6,644 bases of DNA from Rhodoferax sp. GTDB lineage: Bacteria; Pseudomonadota; Gammaproteobacteria; Burkholderiales; Burkholderiaceae_C. The stretch's first letter is position 1. Every line of letters begins with the position of its first letter. Position numbers and translations under genes: made by a program. Positions 1-5,230 of the stretch are shown piece after piece. Location: positions 1-6,644 of the forward strand of contig JAQTSL010000210.1 of the NCBI GenBank assembly GCA_028711355.1, written 5' to 3'. The notes under the pieces were generated by a model. The model saw only the letters and a list, made by a program, of their open reading frames with translations, had not been told where the DNA came from and did not search any database.

Positions 1-2
1 CA

Positions 3-104
3 ACATTACACCGGGCAGCAACTGAGCACATGGCAATGTTGGAGCAGTCGCCCGAGCGGGTGATTGGCTACTTTCAGGATCGGCACGTCAAATATGCGGC
101 TTAA
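3..104 (+). CDS. 3' end of an unidentified gene
   Basis: An open reading frame enters from the left edge and ends at the TAA at 102-104. About 33 residues are visible, ending in ERVIGYFQDRHVKYAA. I do not recognise the family. The fragment is mixed charged/hydrophobic, with no heme motif or membrane segment. Support for it being a real gene comes from sensible codon use and from the clear + strand terminator about 50 bases after the stop. Of the other two forward frames, one stops within 30 bases and the other at 61-63. It converges with the minus-strand gene at 184-1167. Function cannot be assigned from this stub. Confidence 0.5.
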   Translation, partial: TLHRAATEHMAMLEQSPERVIGYFQDRHVKYAA

Positions 105-156
105 AACTTCATCGGGCCGGATCAATAAGCTTCATAGCTTCTCCTTTTGAATGCAG

Positions 157-185
157 CCCGCCAGCCCAAAGCTGGCGGGTTTTTT
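157..185 (+). terminator. Rho-independent terminator of the upstream gene
   Basis: A perfect 9-bp GC-rich stem (CCCGCCAGC at 157-165 with GCTGGCGGG at 171-179) encloses a 5-base loop and is followed by six T residues at 180-185. It terminates the + strand gene ending at 104. On the minus strand the same hairpin directly follows the stop codon of the convergent gene but has no U tract, so it would act poorly in that direction. Confidence 0.9.
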
Positions 186-1167
186 ATTGGGCGCTACGCA
201 CCACGTGATCAAGCCCATGCACGCTAAGCAATTGCTGCACCACCCTGGCTTGCAACACATCTTTGCGACGCTTGAGCGGGTCGCGAGCGGGCTGGTCACT
301 GAGCGCGCTTTTGATACGCTGAAAACTCTGGGGCAAGGGTACATGCATGGTGGCCATCGTACCGTTGGTCGCCACTACCACCTGTGAAAAGCGCCCACCA
401 TCCAGCAACGCCTGCCCACTGGGCACCTGCACAGCCCAAAAATCATCTTCAAATTCAGACACCCGCAGGGGGTGTGGGTCGCTACCGGCCCGGCTGTTGG
501 CCATGCGGCGAATCACGTCAACCTCAAACCCGTGCGCGTTGACTGCGGTGTATTTTTGGTCGTCGCGCAACGCAAATGTTTTGTCCACCTTCTGAAATAT
601 GCCCAGCAACGAGGTGTCCAGGCGTTGCAGCGTGGTGCTGAATTGAATCAATTGGCGGGTATCCAGCAGCAAGTCGATGTCCTGGGTGGCGGTGGCTTCA
701 GTTTGTACCCGCACACCACACGCTGACTCATACGCATACAGGGCATGGGTTCCCACGGTTAAAAAATGATCCTGCAAACCCGCAGCGGCGAGCGCGTTCA
801 GCATGTTAACCACCACATTGGGTACGCGCCCGACACGCAGCGCCCGGTTCACGCGCACCTGCTGCGCCAGCGTTTGCTGCAATTGTTTGTGGCGCGCTTG
901 CAGGCTGGCCTTGCGCGCCGTGAAACGCTCATACAGTTGCTCGTTTTGCGGTGTCTGCGGCCCCAAAGAGGTCTGCCCGCCCGAAGCCGAGACACGTATC
1001 AGGTACTTGCGCCCGCTTTGCTCACGCCACATCATGGAGCCGCGCACCTGAGCCACAGCAGCCGCCGCAGCTTGCCAAGCGTGCCAGCATGCGGTGGCAT
1101 CAATCTGCTGCCTGGTTTGCGCTTCAGTCAGCTCAACAAAATGAAAGTTTTCATAGTTATTTTCCAT
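184..1167 (-). CDS. GSU2403-type nucleotidyltransferase-fold protein (NTP_transf_8-like)
   Basis: The 327-residue protein has no signal peptide. The N-terminal third (residues 15-110) is helical and rich in Ala and Gln, with possible coiled-coil character around 75-105. The middle carries a nucleotidyltransferase core: VGTHALYAYE at 138-147, then TQDIDLLLD at 161-169, whose D163 and D165 form the usual metal-binding D-x-D pair. EVDVIR at 215-220 offers the third acidic residue. The C-terminus has a basic RDPLKRRKD stretch (295-303) as in NTP_transf_8 proteins. The combination matches my recollection of the GSU2403 family, whose substrate is not known to me. Such folds occur in nucleotide-transfer enzymes and in MNT-type toxin-antitoxin proteins, but no partner gene is visible here. 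The start is ATG at 1165-1167, with only a weak ribosome-binding sequence. It seems functionally separate from the cytochrome locus. Confidence 0.8.
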   Translation of the reverse strand: MENNYENFHFVELTEAQTRQQIDATACWHAWQAAAAAVAQVRGSMMWREQSGRKYLIRVSASGGQTSLGPQTPQNEQLYERFTARKASLQARHKQLQQTLAQQVRVNRALRVGRVPNVVVNMLNALAAAGLQDHFLTVGTHALYAYESACGVRVQTEATATQDIDLLLDTRQLIQFSTTLQRLDTSLLGIFQKVDKTFALRDDQKYTAVNAHGFEVDVIRRMANSRAGSDPHPLRVSEFEDDFWAVQVPSGQALLDGGRFSQVVVATNGTMATMHVPLPQSFQRIKSALSDQPARDPLKRRKDVLQARVVQQLLSVHGLDHVVRSAQ

Positions 1168-1202
1168 TTTCTATTTTTACTATGAAAATCAATATAAATC
1201 AA
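1148..1202 (-). promoter_or_regulatory. Inverted repeat and possible promoter spanning the start of the nucleotidyltransferase gene
   Basis: A perfect 10-bp inverted repeat, TTTTCATAGT (1148-1157) and ACTATGAAAA (1179-1188), is separated by 21 AT-rich bases containing the start codon (1165-1167). In the minus-strand transcript this could fold with the AUG in the loop; in DNA it could be an operator. It overlaps a weak sigma-70-like pair read on the minus strand, TTGATT (1202-1197) and TAAAAA (1179-1174) with a 17-base spacer. That would put the transcription start almost on the AUG, giving a leaderless message. The repeat is seen directly; both functions are inference. Confidence 0.4.
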
Positions 1203-1338
1203 CATGCTAGCAAGAATTGACAAGGCACAGACCAAAGTGACAACTGTTACGGCACGGCAACCAAAAATTTACAAACCAAATTGGTCTGTAACGCTTGCCA
1301 CACAAGCGCAAAAAGCTATTAATTTAATTGCAATTTCT
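1168..1338. other. AT-rich intergenic region with inverted repeats
   Basis: No convincing gene lies here. The region is noticeably more AT-rich than its surroundings. It holds a 9-bp inverted repeat, ACAGACCAA (1227-1235) and TTGGTCTGT (1281-1289), with a 45-base spacer. A short hairpin, CGCTTG (1292-1297) and CAAGCG (1303-1308), lacks a T tract in the direction of the NrfJ-like gene. A gapped palindrome, GTGAC-N4-GTTAC, sits at 1237-1250. Upstream sequences of the nucleotidyltransferase gene and the transcript end of the NrfJ-like gene must both fall in it. Confidence 0.5.
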
Positions 1339-1656
1339 TTATTTGGCTGGAACGATTGGCGCGCTTGGCACCACTTTCACCGTGTTGACAAAGCGCATGG
1401 TGGCAAAAGTGCGCTGAAGCGACTCACTGCGAAAGTTGGACATCATTGAAAACTCTTCAAACTGAATTTTCTGGCCCACACTCACTTTAATGGTCTCTGC
1501 AGCAAGCCAATCCTTTTGACCGTTTTGCTCCACCTCAATATAGGTGTAACCGGCTGAATCCATGGTGCTCACTACCTGCCCTTCGCCCGCCAAAGCAGCC
1601 GTCACCGTGAACCCGGCAATGGCCAAGCCACGCAACAAGACACACAAAATTTTCAT
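1339..1656 (-). CDS. Small secreted NrfJ-like protein
   Basis: A 105-residue protein with a clear Sec signal peptide: MKIL start, hydrophobic core at about residues 4-22, likely cleavage after ALA at 23. The mature part of about 82 residues contains GQVVSTMDSAGYTYIEVEQNG, a conserved W50, the VSVGQKIQF segment (58-66) and the ending NFRSESLQRTFATMRFV (74-90). The pattern 'TMDSxGYTYxEV...NFxSxxLxRTF...FV' matches my memory of small periplasmic proteins annotated as NrfJ-related, found near multiheme cytochrome genes in Shewanella and Geobacter-type bacteria; their biochemical role is not settled. It has no CXXCH motif, so it does not itself carry heme c. The ATG start has GGA 8 bases upstream. 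It lies downstream of the NHL lipoprotein gene on the same strand, with a terminator between them. This suggests shared theme but partly independent expression. Confidence 0.7.
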   Translation of the reverse strand: MKILCVLLRGLAIAGFTVTAALAGEGQVVSTMDSAGYTYIEVEQNGQKDWLAAETIKVSVGQKIQFEEFSMMSNFRSESLQRTFATMRFVNTVKVVPSAPIVPAK

Positions 1657-1677
1657 TAGTATTCCAAAACAAAGGCT

Positions 1678-1716
1678 TTAAAAAAAGGCCGGTGAGCTTT
1701 TGCGCGACCGGCCTTT
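1678..1716 (-). terminator. Rho-independent terminator after the NHL lipoprotein gene
   Basis: Read on the minus strand, a 10-bp stem (AAAGGCCGGT at 1684-1693 with ACCGGCCTTT at 1707-1716) closes a 13-base loop and ends in seven T residues (complement of 1680-1686). It lies 9 bases after the stop of the 1725-2909 gene and before the NrfJ-like start. Any transcript continuing into the NrfJ-like gene must read through it, unless that gene has its own promoter in the roughly 60-base gap. Confidence 0.88.
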
Positions 1717-1724
1717 GATCTGGT

Positions 1725-2909
1725 TTATTTGGCAGCAGCCGCGGGCTTGGGTGCCCCGTCTTTAGCCGCCTCTTTTTTGGCCTTGGGGTCTTCTTTGGCT
1801 ACGCTGTCTTCAGCCGTCGTATTGACCAACTGATACACATTGACGCGGTGGTTCAGGATGTCACCCACATAGATACGATTTTTTTTGTCAATGGTCAACA
1901 CACCCGGGTTTTGCATCAGGCCAGGGTAGGTACCGCGGCCACCAAAGAACAACATGATCTGGCCTTTGTCATTGAAAATTTGCACATTGCTCCAGCCCGA
2001 ATCGACAGCGTAAATATTGCCAAAGGTGTCAAAACCCACACCCTTGGGTTTATCAAACTCACCGTAGGCATTGCCCAACTTGCCAATACTGCGCAAAAAT
2101 TTGCCGTCTGCATCAAACTCTTGCAGCCGTGAGTTCAGCGTATCGCTCACCAGCACATGCCCCTTGGGCCCCACCGTGATGTAGGTTGGATAAAGCATGG
2201 CACCGTCGGCATTACCTTTGCCCAAACCCAGCTTGCCAAGCATCTTGCCGTCCAGGTCAAACACCTTCACCGTGTGATCGGCTGAATCCGAGTTGGCGGT
2301 GTCCACCACGTACAGCTTTTTGCGCTCTTTATCAATAGCCACCCCATTGGGCCGGGTGATCGACGCATCGGTAATAAAGCGTAAGAGTTTGCCGGTGCGA
2401 TCAAACACGCTCACGCCTTTGCGCTGCTGCTCGGCCACATAAACGTTTTCTTGCGCATCAATGGCCACACCCATCGGCATGGCCAGCCGCTTGTCTTCGC
2501 CAATTTTCAGACTTGTCTTTTTGGCAAAGTCATAAACAAACACGCCGCCCTGCACCTTGTCAGAGATGTAAACCCGCTCACCGTCGTCAGACACGGCAAT
2601 ACCCATGGGTTCAACAATGCGGTTTTTGGCAGGCTTTTCACCCTCCAGAAATTTCAAGATGGACTGACTGCTGGTGGTGTCCTTGTTCAGGTCTTCATCA
2701 CTGGTAATAGATCGCACAAACTCAACGCGGGCTGTCTCTGGTGGCTCCGGCCACACCAGCCGCTTTTCTTCAGCCACCGGCGCATTGCCAGCGCAACCCG
2801 CCAGCACGACAAAAGCAGCAACCAAAGCCGACACACCGACAGCGCGTGCGGCGTGCCGCGGCTCCATCAAGCGGTTAACGAACTTGGGGAAAGTATTCAT
2901 TGTGTACAT
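1725..2909 (-). CDS. NHL-repeat six-bladed beta-propeller lipoprotein
   Basis: The 394-residue protein has a lipoprotein signal: a hydrophobic segment at about residues 23-38 ends in the lipobox LAGC, with C39 as the lipidated cysteine. After a WPEPPETARVEFVRSI segment (53-68) come six NHL-like blades at about 100-128, 144-170, 186-219, 240-268, 287-316 and 334-360. Each follows the pattern P-x-G-hydrophobic, then (I/V)Y(V/I)xD, then a strand ending V(F/Y/Q)xFD. The tail (368-394) is Lys/Ala/Pro-rich and probably disordered. GAGAGG, 5 bases before the ATG at 2907-2909, supports that start over the internal ATG at 2898-2900. NHL propellers are protein-binding scaffolds, and I recall them beside OmcS-type and other extracellular cytochrome genes. 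Here it is divergent from the tetraheme cytochromes. A role as an assembly, secretion or anchoring partner is inference. It carries no heme motif. Confidence 0.85.
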   Translation of the reverse strand: MYTMNTFPKFVNRLMEPRHAARAVGVSALVAAFVVLAGCAGNAPVAEEKRLVWPEPPETARVEFVRSITSDEDLNKDTTSSQSILKFLEGEKPAKNRIVEPMGIAVSDDGERVYISDKVQGGVFVYDFAKKTSLKIGEDKRLAMPMGVAIDAQENVYVAEQQRKGVSVFDRTGKLLRFITDASITRPNGVAIDKERKKLYVVDTANSDSADHTVKVFDLDGKMLGKLGLGKGNADGAMLYPTYITVGPKGHVLVSDTLNSRLQEFDADGKFLRSIGKLGNAYGEFDKPKGVGFDTFGNIYAVDSGWSNVQIFNDKGQIMLFFGGRGTYPGLMQNPGVLTIDKKNRIYVGDILNHRVNVYQLVNTTAEDSVAKEDPKAKKEAAKDGAPKPAAAAK

Positions 2910-2983
2910 AGCAACCTCTCAAGCGTGAAGACCCGGATTTTGCCGCAACACACGCACTGCGCCATGTTTTAACTGATCAATAG

Positions 2984-2997
2984 TTGACTTAAATCAT
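2984..2997. promoter_or_regulatory. FNR/ANR-like box
   Basis: TTGAC-TTAA-ATCAT matches the FNR/ANR consensus TTGAT-N4-ATCAA at 8 of 10 positions. Its centre is about 81 bases upstream of the lipoprotein start and about 300 bases upstream of the first tetraheme gene. If it is real, oxygen would control the lipoprotein gene. However, no clear -10 element lies at the class II distance on either side, so this is a candidate only. Confidence 0.35.
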
Positions 2998-3081
2998 GCC
3001 GAGCGCAACCCGGTATGCAGTGACAGATCAAGCACCGTCTTACTCGCCCAATGGCACACATAACAACGCATGTTCCCAAAT

Positions 3082-3130
3082 GGTGACGGGCGTTACCGGT
3101 CGTTTTGGCAAAACATTACCGTTTGGTAAC
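3082..3130. promoter_or_regulatory. Half-site cluster: candidate upstream activator sites for the sigma-54 promoter
   Basis: Four GTTACC/GGTAAC-type half-sites lie within 49 bases: GGTGAC (3082-3087), GTTACC (3092-3097), ATTACC (3115-3120) and GGTAAC (3125-3130). The two palindromes have centres 33 bases apart, about three helical turns. Between them is a 13-base palindrome, GTTTTGGCAAAAC (3102-3114). The cluster lies about 127-175 bases upstream of the predicted sigma-54 start site, the usual range for a bacterial enhancer-binding protein. The repeats are seen directly; the assignment is inference. Confidence 0.5.
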
Positions 3131-3230
3131 GCATCGATACGCGCCGACACGTCAACTCAAACAACATGCTGCACCGCCCCCTGTTGCAACCATAGGTAGC
3201 GCATGCGCAAACCGTCGGTCAAGAAAAAAT

Positions 3231-3245
3231 TGGCACGCCAGTTGC
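3231..3245 (+). promoter_or_regulatory. Sigma-54 (RpoN) promoter of the first tetraheme cytochrome gene
   Basis: TGGCAC (3231-3236), five bases, then TTGC (3242-3245) matches the sigma-54 consensus exactly, with the GG (-25/-24) and GC (-13/-12) dinucleotides separated by ten bases. An extra T before TGGCAC and the G after it also fit the extended TTGGCACG form. Predicted transcription start is about 3257, giving a 37-base leader with a good ribosome-binding site. Sigma-54 promoters need an ATP-driven activator, so expression should be tightly switched. Confidence 0.85.
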
Positions 3246-3293
3246 TACATGTGAATCGTCACAACAATTTTTTAACCCTGAAAGGTAGACATC

Positions 3294-4160
3294 ATGAAGT
3301 TCTCTCTCAACAAACTGGTTATCGCCACCGTTCTCGCTGTTCCGGCGATCACCATGGCCTCGACCGGTGGCTCCGGCATGCTCGGTGGTCGTCACGACTT
3401 TGCCAGCGCCACTTCGAAGTTTTTGTACAAACAAACAAACGGTGTAGACGGAACTGTTGTCACCACAGCCAACAAAGTCGGCTTGTGCTCTTTCTGCCAT
3501 ACGCCGCACAGTGCGTCCAGCACCGCTCTGCTGTGGAACCGCGGCGCGCCAACCCAAGCCTATGCATGGGCGGATGCCACCGCCACCACTGGCGGTACCA
3601 CTCTGGGTATTGCTTCAACTTATGTCGGCCCCACCGCCAAGTGCCTTGCTTGCCATGATGGTTCAGTGGCAGTGGGCGATGTCGGCAACTACATGAGCCA
3701 ATCCCGCACTGGCAACTCGTCGTTTAACACCTATAAAGTGGGCGACCGCGCTGCTGAAGCTGTTGGCGATACCGCTCCCAAGGTCACCAAGAAAGTTGGC
3801 GCTGGTGGCGACATGACTGGCACCCACCCGGTGGGCGTTCCTTATCCGTTTGGCGGGGTCGTAAACTCCTACAACGGCGTAGATACTGGTACCAATGTGG
3901 TACTGGGGGACTATGTGGCCGCCCCCACTATTTCGAGCGGAACGGGTGTTGACACGGTCGCTGGCGTCAAGCTGTACAACCACGTGGGCTCAGCCATCAC
4001 AGCCGGTGCTATCGCTACTAAAACCGGTATTGAATGCTCCAGTTGCCACGACGTGCATAACAAGCAATCGGTAGACGACAACATGTTGCGCGGCAAGCAA
4101 GCCGGTAGCTCCAAGGCTGATGGCTACCTCTGCCTGCAATGCCATGCCAAGGCCGATTGA
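3294..4160 (+). CDS. Secreted tetraheme c-type cytochrome (paralogue 1), OmcE/OmcS-like motif order
   Basis: The 288-residue precursor has a Sec signal peptide (hydrophobic residues 8-22, likely cleavage after TMA). The mature protein of about 266 residues has four heme c sites: CSFCH 65-69, CLACH 117-121, CSSCH 248-252 and CLQCH 280-284. Non-motif histidines H34 (HDF), H72 (CHTPH), H178 (HPVGVPYP) and H255 (CHDVH) are all conserved in the paralogue, enough for four bis-His hemes. Between hemes 2 and 3 lies a long Gly/Thr/Val-rich stretch without heme. This is a doubled-CXXCH type arrangement. Its order (SGMLG-HDF, CxxCHTPH, LLWN, CLxCHDG, HPxGxPYP, CxxCHDxHN, LRG, CLQCH) resembles my memory of OmcE/OmcS-type cytochromes that polymerise into filaments. 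The ATG has AAAGGT upstream. The sigma-54 promoter drives the gene, and a terminator follows before the second paralogue. Electron carriage is near certain; filament formation is inference. Confidence 0.9.
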   Translation: MKFSLNKLVIATVLAVPAITMASTGGSGMLGGRHDFASATSKFLYKQTNGVDGTVVTTANKVGLCSFCHTPHSASSTALLWNRGAPTQAYAWADATATTGGTTLGIASTYVGPTAKCLACHDGSVAVGDVGNYMSQSRTGNSSFNTYKVGDRAAEAVGDTAPKVTKKVGAGGDMTGTHPVGVPYPFGGVVNSYNGVDTGTNVVLGDYVAAPTISSGTGVDTVAGVKLYNHVGSAITAGAIATKTGIECSSCHDVHNKQSVDDNMLRGKQAGSSKADGYLCLQCHAKAD

Positions 4161-4163
4161 TCT

Positions 4164-4214
4164 GTTGCTAATGTGAGCAACGGGATACCGGGCATGCGTC
4201 GGTATCCCGTTTTT
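4164..4214 (+). terminator. Hairpin terminator between the two tetraheme genes, with an overlapping competing hairpin
   Basis: A 12-bp stem (4179-4190 with 4200-4211, core CGGGATACCG) closes a 9-base loop and merges into a run of five T (4210-4214), so it should end most transcripts after the first cytochrome gene. A second hairpin, GTTGCT (4164-4169) with AGCAAC (4176-4181), shares bases 4179-4181 with the terminator arm. Both cannot form fully at once. The T tract is modest, so some read-through into the second gene is likely. Confidence 0.82.
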
Positions 4215-4240
4215 GCGTTGAACACCCTAGGGGCAATTCG

Positions 4241-5038
4241 GTGAACAGCAAGCAACTACGGCGACATCTATTTGTCGGCTTTCTACTGGCTGGCAGCACC
4301 GCCGCATACTGTGTGACGCCGGGCGGGCCTGGCTCAGGCATGCTGGGCACGGCGCATGACTTCACCATAGAGGGACAGCACCAACCCATTTCGGGCATGC
4401 CGATCGGGTTATGCAGTGTCTGCCACACGCCGCACAGTGCCATCAGTACCCAACTGCTGTGGAACCAAAAGCTCACCACGCAAAATTACACGTGGGGCGA
4501 TGCAACTACCACCACCGGCGGCACGCTGTTGCCCAGCTCGGCCCACCTGGGGCCTTCCACCAAATGTTTAAGCTGTCATGACGGCACCGTGGCGGTAGGC
4601 GACACGGCCAATTACAACGGATCGGTGCGCGGTGTTGATGACACCAATCCGTTAGGCACCTTGGTGGTACGCATTGGTGGTGGTATCAATGGCATCGGCC
4701 AAAAGGGCAACGTAAAAGGCACGATGCAAGGCAATCATCCGATCGGCGTACCCTACCCACTGAATGGGGGTTCAAGCCGTTACAACGGCATTGACCTGGG
4801 TAGCCAGGTGGATCGCACGTCGTTTGTGGCCAGCCCGGCAGCACCCATCAAACTTTACAACGACGATGGGAGCGGCCACGTCTCAATCGGTGCCATCGCC
4901 GGTAAAACCGGCATTGAATGCACCACTTGCCACGATCCGCACAACAAGCAAGCCACCGACGATTTATTTCTGCGCGGCAAGAACCAGGGCAGCAGCCTGG
5001 CGGATGGCTACATTTGCTTGCAGTGTCATATCAAATAG
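4241..5038 (+). CDS. Secreted tetraheme c-type cytochrome (paralogue 2)
   Basis: The 265-residue precursor is a close relative of the upstream protein. In the last 40 residues through the final CH, 29 are identical. Heme sites are CSVCH 58-62, CLSCH 109-113, CTTCH 227-231 and CLQCH 259-263. Conserved distal histidine candidates are H39 (HDF), H65 (CHTPH), H166 (HPIGVPYP) and H234 (CHDPH). The signal peptide has a basic start (KQLRRH) and a hydrophobic core at 10-22. It is followed by an unusual cysteine, C24 (AAYC), which does not fit a standard lipobox. The start is GTG, with AGGGG 7 bases upstream; no better ATG exists before the first heme. The shorter length mainly reflects smaller linkers between CLxCH and CxxCHD. 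It follows paralogue 1 by 80 bases across a terminator and is followed by a strong terminator, so it probably depends on read-through. It may be a minor subunit, cap or alternative filament subunit (inference). Confidence 0.88.
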   Translation: MNSKQLRRHLFVGFLLAGSTAAYCVTPGGPGSGMLGTAHDFTIEGQHQPISGMPIGLCSVCHTPHSAISTQLLWNQKLTTQNYTWGDATTTTGGTLLPSSAHLGPSTKCLSCHDGTVAVGDTANYNGSVRGVDDTNPLGTLVVRIGGGINGIGQKGNVKGTMQGNHPIGVPYPLNGGSSRYNGIDLGSQVDRTSFVASPAAPIKLYNDDGSGHVSIGAIAGKTGIECTTCHDPHNKQATDDLFLRGKNQGSSLADGYICLQCHIK

Positions 5039-5065
5039 TTTCGCCCATCCATTTAACAAGCACGG

Positions 5066-5096
5066 GGTACTGACATGGGGTCAGTACCTTTTTTTT
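5066..5096 (+). terminator. Strong rho-independent terminator after the tetraheme pair
   Basis: A perfect 9-bp stem (GGTACTGAC at 5066-5074 with GTCAGTACC at 5080-5088), a 5-base loop and eight consecutive T residues (5089-5096). It closes the tetraheme transcription unit, 28 bases after the second stop codon, and separates it from the conduit operon that starts at 5231. Confidence 0.93.
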
Positions 5097-5157
5097 GATC
5101 ATGGCGCTGTCGATCATCGCCGCTGTAGGCGTTTGTCAGACGCCAGAGTTTGATGTA

Positions 5158-5173
5158 GGTCATACAGTTGACC
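5158..5173. promoter_or_regulatory. Palindrome upstream of the triheme/porin operon
   Basis: GGTCA-N6-TGACC (5158-5173) is a perfect interrupted palindrome of operator type, 58 bases before the GTG at 5231. A TAAAAT hexamer (5198-5203) downstream could be a -10 element, but no -35 element is properly spaced from it, as expected for an activator-dependent promoter. I found no sigma-54 motif here. A further small inverted repeat, GGCGT/ACGCC, lies at 5128-5144. The functional reading is inference. Confidence 0.35.
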
Positions 5174-5230
5174 GTCTTAGCATACCGACTGTCAGCCTAA
5201 AATTGTGCCAGTGACTAGGGAACATTTGGA

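Larger units (their letters stand above)
2910..3293. other. Divergent regulatory region between the NHL lipoprotein and the tetraheme cytochromes
   Basis: This 384-bp stretch holds no convincing gene; short open frames here lack ribosome-binding sites and family features. From left to right it contains the leader of the lipoprotein gene with its GAGAGG site, an FNR-like box (2984-2997), a cluster of GTTACC/GGTAAC half-sites (3082-3130), a sigma-54 promoter (3231-3245) and the cytochrome leader with AAAGGT at 3281-3286, 7 bases before the ATG. I see no good sigma-70 promoter for the lipoprotein gene. Confidence 0.75.

Noticed and set aside
1360..1385. TTGGCAC sequence resembling a sigma-54 -24 element
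   Set aside because: It lies inside the NrfJ-like gene and the bases at the -12 position are TCAC, lacking the required GC.
2451..2972. Plus-strand open frame of 173 codons opposite the NHL lipoprotein gene
   Set aside because: It is a shadow of the propeller gene, whose six blades and lipobox are unmistakable in the minus frame.
3034..3042. ACCGTCTTA shared with 5171-5179 in the other upstream region
   Set aside because: A single 9-base match between two regions of several hundred bases is plausible by chance and lies at different distances from the genes.
3203..3658. Open frame of 151 codons on the + strand overlapping the first tetraheme gene
   Set aside because: It is an out-of-frame shadow of the cytochrome gene: no ribosome-binding site, no family signal, Cys/His/Arg-rich nonsense composition, and it overlaps the sigma-54 promoter.
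5097..5116. Repeated GATCAT after the strong terminator
   Set aside because: Two copies of a six-base word 14 bases apart is within chance, with no other support for a functional site.
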